From: Apostichopus japonicus
Lineage: Eukaryota; Echinodermata; Holothuroidea; Aspidochirotida; Stichopodidae
Reading direction: 5' to 3'
Length of the DNA: 64,000 nucleotides
Assembly: GCF_037975245.1 (NCBI RefSeq)
Contig: NC_092577.1
Coordinates: 3,369,501-3,433,500 of the forward strand
Of this stretch, positions 45,906 through 56,917 are shown one piece after another. Positions within the stretch are counted from its first letter, which is position 1. Each line of letters opens with the position of its first letter. The notes below the pieces were generated by a model. The model did not search any database. It worked only from the letters and a program-made list of their open reading frames with translations, and was not told the DNA's origin. A program made the translations under genes and the position numbers.

Positions 45906-48900
45906 CTAAACGGCTGGAACTTTGTCGAATTCAGGTATGTTGAGTTCTTCGTCGAGTGTCGCAGCCTTTCCAAGGGGTTCTGAAGACCTGTTGATTCCTC
46001 CTTCGAAGGGCAGCCATTTAATTCGACCAATCTGAAGTAACTTTGCTGAATCTAACGCATCGAGATATTGCATCTGTGATGTGAACGTAAGAAGGAAGGC
46101 ATGAGGAAAGTGAAGCAATACAGGGAATTCTTTATTGATGGAATCTCTTAAAATCACTGTTCTGAATGAGAGGATGCAATTTATTATTTTAGTTCAAAGT
46201 GCTGACTCTCCCAAGGACCCTTACGTGTCGATACTTCCCTCTGGATGAATTGTGCCAAAGTTAAAAACTTAACATTCTGTGGTTGCTCGAGGCTGTTCCA
46301 GGTCCAAGTTTTCTCGCTAAAAATCCTGTCCTGAAAATACTTCATTGCTGACCAGTCTTTGTGCAAGTTTGCCCATACAAGTCAAAACAGCATGCAGTGA
46401 TACTTAACTTATACTACAAGCCACCTACGTAAGGGACATCACATATTGATGGGTTTCACACACTGTATACTGGTTGATATCTAGAACGTACCATTTTGAC
46501 TTTGGTGAACATCTGAAAATAATGAACACATTTATAACATATTTTACCTGTTTTCTGATATATGCTACCATATCTAATAACTGTTCGGGATCCTCGCACT
46601 TCTGGAGGAAGACATTCCTCCACAAAGCAGCGGCCAAAATTCTGTCACTGGATAACAGTCCCTGAAATAACAAAAGTACATTGAAAAATTAGGATTTTCA
46701 TGAACCTACATTCATGGTTCCCCCACTTTAAAATTATGACAATGAAATTCCAGACATTTCCAAGACCAAAACACATTTTACAGTTTACTGTGAAGCCTAT
46801 TATAAACATGATGACTTAATTTTAGGCTACCTACACAATAATGATGACCTGATGATAGGCTACCTACACACTAATGATGACCTAATGTTAGGCTTACTAC
46901 AGACTTATGATGAGGTACAGGTAAGGTAAGGCTACCTACACACTAATGATGACATAATGTAAGGCTACCTACACACTATGATGACCTAATGTTAGGCTAC
47001 CAGCAGTAAGCCTAACAAATGTAATTCTTGCAAAAATGAATGCTAACACCTTTTTGTTAAGTTTTGGTGGAGCGGTCATCAAAAAGTCATGAACCCCAAA
47101 CATGGCATGTTGTAACCATAAATTTTCACCACAGTTTGAATTATGCCATGAACTTAATCTCACTCTTCTTAAGACAAAAAAAATCTTGCTTGCTAAAGAA
47201 ATAATTTCCAGACTAAACTTGAAAATTCAAGGACTTTCAAGCCCTAGAAAAGAAGTCTTTTCTTTTCCAATTTTTTCGCTCCAGACTTCTCCTCATTCCC
47301 AGAATGCTTCGGAATGGTGTTCACTAGAAATGTTTTCCATATTAAAACACTTTGAGACTATCTTATACTTTGATCTTCAAATTCGAGACACAGGAAAGAA
47401 TTATCTCAACGCGACTTCTTTTAATTGTTTTTTTTTTTTAAAGCTTTCTCAGACATCTCCTCTGTCATTTCCTCCATTGTTTACTCAGTCTCTGATTTGT
47501 GAAGCTCTAGAAGTTAAAACTATTTCTGCTAATTCTATTCCCTTTGAATTATAACAGGAGGCATGTCTTCCTATCACATTTAGGACTGAAGTAAATTAGA
47601 TGTCCTCCAAATAAGTTATTCTCACCTCATCGTAAGCGAAGAGGGCACCGTTGAACTGTTCTACCATCTTAGTCAAACTGTCCCTCATTTTAACGCTTCC
47701 AATCTGTGAGGAGAGACATAACAAGACGTGTATCAGGTATGCGATGATGTCTTAAAGGCATTGAAGACTCGCCCCAAACCGTGTGCGGCCGTCAGAAAAA
47801 GTTAACTTGCTGTTGCTTGCAAGTGAGGTTTTGTTTGTGTCACTACAAAGTGCAGACAGTAATGAAACGTTGTTATCTCTCTAGCTGGACCTGAGATGTC
47901 CATCACTGTATTGTTTGTACACTGTGTTGTGGGTATTGACCGCAGCTGTATGTACTGACTGTACTCTAGTGTCTAATTACCGACGGTAACAAGCTGTGTG
48001 TGTATTTTCTGGGATCGATGGCAGTGTCTAACACTTCTGTTACACCTTATTCGAAACTAGGTCAGATTACTGGCATTAGACGTTTTTCTTTTTGCGCGAG
48101 TCTTCACACCCTTTAACCCTGCTATCTTCTTTTGTTCACTGCTTCAGGGTGATAGTGAATGCTGCCCTCACTTTTGTGAAGGGGTTTGTTGATGTTCAAT
48201 ATAGCTGCACTTTTAGACAATTTGCCAGAATGGAGCAGTAGGGACCTTTACTACTCAACCACAACAGATATCTTTCATATGTGTTGTGTTACAAAGAATA
48301 ATTCATTACTCAAAATATTAGCAACCATATACAACCATAGATCAACGGATACACTCAATACTGAACTCATGTTCAAAGCTGCATTTTACAGTTAAAGTAC
48401 ATCACAACCTGGCAGTGTTGCAGGCAAACACTAAAGGCATCAGGACATACCTTTTTGTCAGAATCTAGTCCAAGGATTTCAAAATGAAAAAATACAAAAA
48501 TTCTGTGTATTGGACAAAGCCATTAAAAACTCTTCAGTAGCATGTCAACTGGTTGTAACCACACCAGCCAGATGGGAGAATTTATACGTGCTAAATACCA
48601 CTCTATAATGTCCTCCTGTATCATGCTTCAAAGCACTCCTACTGCCAATATGAACAGCTCCTAATCTTTATCTGATTCTAACGCTAATACCACTCTATAC
48701 TGTCCTCCCATGTAATGCTTCAAAGCACTCATACTGACAATATGAACAGCTACTAAACCTTTTTCTGATTCTAATGCTATATACCACTCTATACTGTCCT
48801 CCCATATCATGCTTCAAAAGCACTTGTACTGACAGTAGAAACAGTTCCTAAACCTTTATCTGATTCTAATGCTAATACCACTCTATACTGTCCTCCCGTA

Positions 48901-51900
48901 TCATGCTTCAAAGCACTCGTACTGACAGTATGAACAGTTTCTAATCTTGGATGATGTTATGGTAGAGTATCACCTGATTTTGGGTACAGTCTTTACAAAC
49001 TACACCATTTAAGTCTACTCACCCCCATGACTTTACCCCTTTCCTGCACATCATGCCACATACTCATGACCAGGTAGTGGGTCATGTACTTCCCCTCTCG
49101 TCCCTCTTGCTTTAGTCTTGCCATGCACATCCTGAGAGAATCAAAAGATTATATATCATGTTGAATGTTCAAGTTAAGTTTAAACAGTTTACAAACTTGT
49201 CCTCATCAAGGCCTGAGACCTTGTACACAAACTGTTTTTTACTCCATGGTCACACAACCCACACAACCAAGTGTACACATTTCAAACAGTCTTTTTTCAG
49301 GTACAAGAGTGCACCCCTATTACAATATGCCCCCCCCCCCATACAGTACAACCACAATCCCGGGCACACACTAGTTGCCTAGCAACATCCTATTCATATA
49401 CAATTGCAGACAATGTCGCACTTATTGTAAAGATTAACATTTGTCACACTGTTACTTGAAATCCCTACCTCAATATCTTGTTCCAAACTCCAGATGTTTG
49501 ATTGAATGTAATCTATTTAGACTTGCTAAACACTTGATTCTTCCCCTACCGCCTTGACCCCCCCACCACCCCAAATGGATTAAAAAAAAGAAAAAAAGTC
49601 ACTGTTCTGTGATGTCATTATGACAGAACTCTAAGGCATACTTGTAGTAAGTCCTGTACTCATGCTTGTACTGTACTTATTACTGAACTCAAGCTATAGT
49701 ACTCATAATACAAATCTGCTCTCAGGTCATCTCACAGAAACAGGCAATTTTTTCAGAGGACAATGGAGATCAAATTACGAAGGCATAATTCTCATAATAC
49801 AAAGGCATATTTCTCACAATACAAAGACAACCTGTACGTCTCACAATACAAAGGCATTTCTCACAATACAAAGACAACCGGTACGTCTCACAATACAAAG
49901 GCATTTCTCACAATACAAAGACAACCTGTACGTCTCACAATACAAAGGCATTTTCTCACAATACATACAACCTGTACGGCTCACAATACAAAGGCATTTC
50001 TCACAATACATACAACCTGTACGGCTCACAATACAAAGGCATTTCTCACAATACATACAACCTGTACGGCTCACAATACAAAGGCATTTTCTCACAATAC
50101 AGACAACCGGTACATCTCACAATACAAAGGCATTTCTCACAATACAAAGACAACCTGTATGTCTCACAATACAAAGGCATTTTCCTCACAATACATACCT
50201 GTACGGCTCACAATACACAGGCATTTTCTCACAATACAAAGCCAACCTGTACGTCTCACAATACAAAGGCATTTCTCACAATACAAAGACAACCTGTATG
50301 TCTCACAATACAAAGGCATTTCCCTCACAATACAAAGACAACCGGTACATCTCACAATACAAAGGCATTTCCCTCACAATACAAAGACAACCTGTACATC
50401 TCACAATACAAAGGCATTTCTCACAATACAAAGACAACCTGTATGTCTCACAATACAAAGGCATTTTCCTCACAATACAAAGACAACCTGTACATCTCAC
50501 AATACAAAGGCATTTCCCTCACAATACAAAGACAACCTGTACGTCTCACAATACAAAGGCATTTTCCTCATAATACAAAGACAACCGGTACATCTCACAA
50601 TACAAAGGCATTCTCTCACAATACAAAGACAACCTGTACGTCTTACAATACAATACATCACAATAGTAGCCTTAAAAGGTAATATCATATCATGGTGATT
50701 TCGCTAAGAGGTGACAATTTTGTTTTCCTATATAACTAAATGAATAATGGCAAAATGACCTGAAAATTTTAGACAATGCAAAAGGACGAATAGAGAAATT
50801 TATGGCTAGAACAGGGTTAAACCAGGGACCTCTGGGTCACAGGTTCACCTGGTTCTTTTTGATTTTGGTCTCTGATAGCATTTCTGAGAATATCCTGTAG
50901 AATGTAATTGGTCAACTTATTGAAAAACATAAAACGATACAGGTTTCTGTATGAAGAAGAAAAGGTTATCCCCTTTCATTTTGCCAGGTTAAATATGATT
51001 TTCAAATTTGGTTGATTCACAATGATACAGTTATGAATCCCTGTGAAAGTTGATTCATTTAGATATAAAACACCGTTTTAATTCACGCTATTACTGTATG
51101 TACCTTAGTATCTATTTGGTTGTGGTATCAGGTGCGCACATCTGTAGCATTATGTCATTACATATTAAGGCTGCTCTTACAGTACAGTAGCATACATGGG
51201 AGGAATGGTTCTCTTGTATAGATCTAGTAAGATATCAAGTCCACTTACCAAACATGTAACTCTGTGACCAGGAACCATGAAAAGAGAGTATCCCTCATGC
51301 TACATGCTACAAAACAAACCAAACTTGATTATAAGAAGTTAACTTTGCAATTATTTGTTTCATTTATTTCTGCCATTAAATCACAATGATACATACATTT
51401 GTTACTACATGGTTATAGCAATGAACCAGCAGGAACAGAAGATAGATAACTTTTCGAGTCTGGTCCCCTTACAAAGGTTAAACGAAAAAAATTAAATTTT
51501 ATATAGAGAAAAGAAAACATCAAGTAAACGCATAGAAAAACCACACACATAGTGGTTTTAACAGAACTGGTAAAGGAAACATTAATACAATGCTCATCAT
51601 GTCAATTATTATTACTCCTCGAAGAAGTATTCAGGCTAACAAAGATCCGTTCATATTACAAAAACAAGGCTAAAGATGAAACGAAACCAAATTTCTCTTC
51701 AGACAACCAAAATCAGCTTTGCGCTGTAGCAGGTTAGATATGAATATTTGAAAATACCACTAATATTATAGGAATGCTTGTACTATCATTGTTCAAAGCG
51801 CCAAGTTTGAAAAGAACTTAGTGGGAAAAAAAAAGAGAAAGAAAAAGGAAAAATGGAAGGCACACAACCCACCTCTAAAAAACTGTTCAACATTGATTCC

Positions 51901-54900
51901 ATCTGCACAAGATTTGTACATATTAAGCCCAGCGACTCTCATTTTCTGCAGAAAGAATTCGAGAGACTATTAATGATGAAGATAAGTGATGTAAATCGAA
52001 CAGGTATTCTTGAAACTTTTCGGACTATTCTGCTGAAATGAAATCACAATAAACATGTACAGTAATGTACTAGAGGCAGCTGGCAGTGTAAGGATATATA
52101 TATATCTGAACTCATCTCACAGTTACTTGGCATAACTTTTGCATCTGGTCACAAAGTTGATCAAACCTAGATAGCTTAAATAAAACAGGATACAAGTGAT
52201 CTCCTGTCACTGTGGTAGCATAGCCCATGAACAAGGATTCTTTTTATTTTTATCAAAGTTTCTTTAATGTGGAGGGTTGAAGGATTAATTTTGTCAACAA
52301 AAATTTTCATGAATTGGTCAGACACTTTGACATGTTACAGTTCTGGCAAAAAAGCAAATTCATTTGAAAATATGCAAATAGTGCTGACTTTAATTGTGTT
52401 CAGTATTTGCAAAATGACAGGAAATAAAATAGGAAAGGGTTGCTCGACATGTAGTATTTTTGTCACATGGCCTACATTTATCTTATTACGTACAGTAGGT
52501 AAAGACCACTCACAAATCTGTTGTATCGTAGTTTTCCTGTCAGCCCTACTTTGTCCAGCATGTTTGTTACCATGCCAGGCTTGTCATCTTCAACAACACT
52601 TGTACCTGTACTTTTCTTGATAACCTGACGTATGCAAAGAGAGAAAGAGAAAAAGTCAAAAGATTGAAAATAATCAAAATCAAAAAAATCATCAAAATCA
52701 AAATTCAAAGTTAAACATGAAGTACAAAGGCTGATATTATGAATCTTCAATGCTAATTAAGGATTTTATCTTTTTTTTCTAGTTTGAAAAATATGGTGGT
52801 AACTGCAACAACTGTGACCAAATTGATAATTATCAGCTGATAAAGCAGTGACAACTTACCACCTAATATGTTGTAGTGGTTTTGTGTGTAAATTCAACAC
52901 AAACAGAATTGTTAGAGTTTGATGTTGAATTTCCATGAATAATCCAAACATTGTCTTCCTGTATTAACATATTAGTGGGCCAATCAGTGACCTAGAACTA
53001 TGTCATGTGATTGCAAATTATACCAATTCAATATAGAAATTTAAAACATCACTTCCATGGACATTGACTGATATCTACTGCAGAATTTTGCCAAGTGTTA
53101 GGGTCAGTAATTTAAACAAATAATGTTTCTCTTCCAAACTTATTGCAAAAAAAAGTAAGTACAAAGGCCCCTGTCTTTTTTTTAAAGTATACACCACTTT
53201 GGCTACTCATAATGTTAGTGAGAGACAGTGCAAATAGTTTTGTGTTTTAAGTATTCCAAACTTTGTCAAGTTGAAACACATGGGTCTCAAATAATGCTCA
53301 AAGGATTTAAAATCAAATGAACTGTTTTCAGAAAAAAAAAGGAAAATAAAATAAGAAAGCAGACGAAGAAAGCATGTGAGAGGGGGTGAGAAACATGCTT
53401 TAATTACATTTTTTGATGTATATAATACTTTGGCTCTATATACTGTATGCCAGATAATCAATTACGGTCACCTTTGGATAAAATTCTGAAATTGTTTTTA
53501 TTGCCACCTTGGAGGAAATGTACCTCACTGGGACATTCAGTCATCTACTATGTTCATTTAGAATGTCTGAGAACAATTCGGAGAGTAAAGATCTCCGGGT
53601 ACTTTTGAAAACTTGTAGCAATTATAGCGTGCTATAATCTGGGGCCTATACAGACTACCTTTAAAAACACTCAACACTTGAGTTTTTTAAACCACCTTCC
53701 TTTTGAGTACTACATAGCAACAATGGGTACAATTATAGAATACAGGGCCATTCATTAACTCTTCCCAGCATCCGGATGCGCGGTGTGTCTGTACATGTCC
53801 GTACACGTATGACGCCCTCTAAAATTCCATCACGTATTTCATTTTGACTCCGCATCCGCGCATCCGCACATCCACCCCGGGAGTACTAGGAATGGACTTA
53901 AATAATTTTCGAAAGTTTCAACATATACCATCACGTATTTCCAATACTGAAAGTCCCATATGTACGAAGATATTCCACATCAATAGTGTGATGTTCTTAA
54001 AAGGCATCCGTACATGTGCGACGCCCTCTAAAATTCCACCACAGAAGTACTAGGAAAGGACTAGGAAAGAAATTTTTGACTCCGCATCCACGCATCCGCG
54101 CATCCAGGCATCCGCGCATCCACTCAAAAAGAAAGAACTGGGACTTTGACATTTTTTACTCACATATGTACTGGGGTGAGACTGAGCATCCGCGCATCTG
54201 AGCATCTGCTCAGATAGAATCATCGAGTGGCTCTGCATTCTATAATTACTCCCAACAATGGTGCCATATCAAGGACCAAAGCCGCATGTGGTCCCTTAGA
54301 GTACTTTTGTCCCTTGAGAATTTCAATGTGGCTGCAAGCAATGCATACTGCAGTGCACTGACATAGCTAAAAAATCTATCAAGCTGTAGGAAGGACTAAA
54401 AAGCAGTGTGTATACTGTACCTGTTTCTGGCAAGTGAGACTTAAAGATCGACCATACTCTGTAAAAACTGGTGATTGTCTGTGTCTGAATAGTAGGGAAT
54501 CTCCTCTTCTGTTGAGATCTGTGGTTGCTACTTTCCGAGAACTATTCTGCTGACATTTCTTGCAGTGAAGAAATGAACCCTGAGAGTTAATAGATGAATC
54601 AAAAGTGGAATGTAGACAACACCAAAGAGAGGGATTTCTGCATGACATTCTCCCAATTACAGACACACAATATAGTGCACAATAGTGTAGGCTGGTTGGG
54701 TTTTTGCATGCATTGTGAATAAACTGTCCCGACTGGCCTACAGCAAGTTTACCATCTCGAACTGAAATGGGCCTAACTTTAGAATCCGTACCATACTGAA
54801 TGAATGGGAAAGCTTACTTCGAATCGGCAGAATAACAACTGTATAATCCGGTTAGGATTAGGAGATAGAAGAACGGGAGGTGGAGATAGGGAGTGATTAC

Positions 54901-55289
54901 ATGAATGTGGGAGAGAGATAGTAAGCGGGACATGGATTAACAGAAATAGTCGAATGGTACGGATTCTAAATTAGTACCCTGAAATGTCATACCAAACACC
55001 CAGGCTCCATTTTATCTGTTTGTTATCTTACAAGTCAAAAGTTCAAAATGGCAAACTCACTAGCCTAGGCTCAAATGAGGCTAGGCGAAGTATTATTGAC
55101 AATACATGACATACACATAGCCCAGGATAGGCCTGACTGGAATAAAAGCCTATTTACAATGTACATTCTGATGTCATCTACGTCATTTCTCACCTGAGTG
55201 AATGCTGGCCCAGAGCGTAGCGTTATGCTGTGTAACACATTCGACAAAGAGTTGTAAACTCGGTTCGCAGATAAACTTCTGACAAGCAT
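45906..55289 (-). CDS. Ubiquinol-cytochrome c reductase complex assembly factor 1, nine exons, complete
   Basis: UQCC1 (CBP3 homologue) is a mitochondrial chaperone that helps make and insert cytochrome b into respiratory complex III. Exons on the minus strand: 55289-55194, 54579-54421, 52624-52514, 51945-51873, 51306-51249, 49131-49023, 47703-47626, 46661-46548 and 46073-45906 (stop). All are GT..AG and in phase, 966 nt in total (321 aa; human is about 300). The N-terminus (MLVRSLSANRVYNSL) is basic, Ser/Leu-rich and acid-free, like a mitochondrial presequence. The chaperone core is plain: DTLFSWFLVTELHVW across exons 5-6, then MCMARLKQEGREGKYM and WHDVQERGKVMG (exon 6), EQFNGALFAYDE (exon 7), ILAAALWRNVFLQKCEDPEQ (exon 8) and MQYLDALDS (exon 9), all matching the human protein motif by motif. 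The N-terminal third is poorly conserved, as expected. Introns 5 to 7 hold minisatellites. Confidence 0.95.
46795..47010. repeat. ~36 bp minisatellite (UQCC1 intron 7)
   Basis: Five or six units of 'gatgacctaatgttaggcta' followed by 'cctacacactaat', with small indels. Confidence 0.85.
47752..47897 (-). repeat. Dispersed repeat block, copy B (UQCC1 intron 6)
   Basis: The reverse complement matches 13661-13807 next to the Helentron. Here it is in the opposite orientation and inside a host intron, with no Helentron ORF nearby, so it is a dispersed non-autonomous repeat or a Helentron-derived end. Confidence 0.75.
48590..48950 (-). repeat. ~90 bp minisatellite family, locus 3, inverted (UQCC1 intron 6)
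   Basis: Four units reading on the minus strand as the 45.0-45.56 kb family ('taataccactctatactgtc', 'atgcttcaaagcact', 'actgacagtatgaacag'). Opposite orientation to locus 2, about 3 kb away. Confidence 0.95.
49790..50665 (+). repeat. ~46 bp minisatellite (UQCC1 intron 5)
   Basis: About 18 units, each of two half-units that both begin 'ctcacaatacaaag': one continues 'gcatttt' and the other 'acaacctgtacgt'. Some units lost the second 'aaag' (three nearly identical ones at 49968-50090). Long ORFs in several frames on both strands follow from the repeat length and lack of stops, not from coding. Confidence 0.95.
53760..54240. repeat. GCATCC-rich repeat pair (UQCC1 intron 2)
   Basis: A block with 'cgacgccctctaaaattcca', 'gtactaggaa' and runs of 'gcatccgcgcatccgc' occurs twice (about 53805-53895 and 54012-54120), with a third GCATC cluster at 54185-54215. 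CpG-rich in an AT-rich intron. Confidence 0.8.
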
Positions 55290-56905
55290 TTTGCTTAACT
55301 GCTGTTTTCGTTCTTAGTTGAAAGTAAATGCTTTTATGTCGAGTTTTTACAATAACTTAATCCGTTTCGGAAAAATACTTTAAAATGGTGTTGTAAAGGT
55401 AATGATGGCTGGATATTCTGGCTGGATATTCTGGCTAACTTCTGTGTATGTTAAGTGTTGCGTAAGTCATTCAGCTGTACCAAAACGTGCTACTCTTGGA
55501 ACGGAGATGTTTCATAAAGTAAACGGTCATTTTATATAAGAAACCGTTCATATTTAACGTTAAAGAACTTTTTCCTGAGTATAGCATTCTGGAAAATGTT
55601 AATACGCATGTTTAATAATTTCTTTCAAATATGTCGCTCTTTTAAGGTATTTTTGTGCAAAATAGTAGTAGTAAAATAAAATATGTGACTGAAGTCATTC
55701 TGTCCGTTGCGTAAGAATATTACGTAATTCAACACTAACACGACAAGGTACGTGAAATTGTCGTCTGCGCTGCAAGTGCATTGTAAAATTGTAAACAGTT
55801 TATATACTAGCCATGACCTGGTACAGCACTAGTGAGCAAAGGTCAGATATCAACAGATACCTGGCAGTTGTGGGGAAAGAAGATCGTTTATCTCAATGGC
55901 TAATGAGACGATGTAGGAAAGTTCAATACAGCAAACTCCCAAAGTTAGTGAGAGAAGATTTGACACAATTTTAGCCGAAAGAAAGCAAACCGTAGGCCTT
56001 AGTTGGCTAAAACAGAGCAAGCGTAATTAAAATTGTGTTAGAAGTTAGGCTACTCTAGGCTGTGCCTAACGTTAGGACCTAGGCAAGGCCAGTATGAGGA
56101 CTACATTTTAAGGTTTACCTTAAAAGTTACAGAAGGCTTCAGTAGACATACTGTATGTTACATGTAATAATAACAGTGATCATAACTTAAGGTGAATTAT
56201 AATGATAGGCTAATAAAAACAGTAGTGAAGGCTATAGCCTAGTAATAACACTTTTGCCTCAGAAGTCAGATTACTGATGGAAAAAATAATCATTACAATT
56301 AGTGAGTTAACCTATGTTTGGTATGTTGCATGTTTATTTAGAATCCGAATCCATCTCAAAGGATTGTTTTTGGAGCTCAAGTCAGTGAGTCTTCTTTGTT
56401 GTTATTGCAAAGGAGGTCAGTTGTCGACAGTGGTTGAAATCTTTTTTTTTTCCATCACATATATTTTTACTGTTTGGACATAATTTCATGGATATATTTA
56501 CAAAGCTGTTTTACTGCACTTATCAAAATAAAAAAATATGAAAAGGGAATATGATAATCAGTGAACACTGTACATGAACTTTAACATGATCAGTTTAACA
56601 GTAAGCCCAATACTTTAATTACAAGATATCCATATTTAGTAAATGTCATTGTTTGAACTTTGTCGAAAACTAGCAATTTTGGTAGAATTTCAAAAATTAT
56701 CACAGTAAAAGGATCAGACCTCCAAGGGATCTTGTTCATACAGAAGTGCTAAAGTTTAGAATGTCCCATACAGTCTAGTTTCTCTGCTGAAAACTGTAAT
56801 ATTTAAATATTGTTATTTGTTAGCATAAAAATTCAACTTTTTCTAGATTTCTGTTGCTCGATCAGTATATTACTTTTTTAAATTGATTTTGCTTTGCTCT
56901 TTTAG
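55290..56905. promoter_or_regulatory. Divergent promoter region between UQCC1 and LDAH
   Basis: UQCC1 starts leftwards at 55289. The first LDAH coding exon begins after an acceptor at 56905, so an LDAH 5' non-coding exon should lie in this 1.6 kb. A tandem 'ctggatattctgg' lies near 55410-55432. I could not fix transcription starts or the non-coding exon. Confidence 0.5.
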
Positions 56906-56917
56906 ATTTACAGATCT

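Noticed and set aside
46184-46366. Extra UQCC1 exon between exons 8 and 9
   Set aside because: Exon 8 joins exon 9 in phase and matches the human protein without a gap; adding this ORF would insert unrelated residues.
49662-50698. Overlapping ORFs of about 300 codons with HNTK/TIQR repeats, and a CRISPR-like look
   Set aside because: A 46 bp minisatellite in a UQCC1 intron. There are no unique spacers between the repeats, the genome is eukaryotic, and several frames are open at once.
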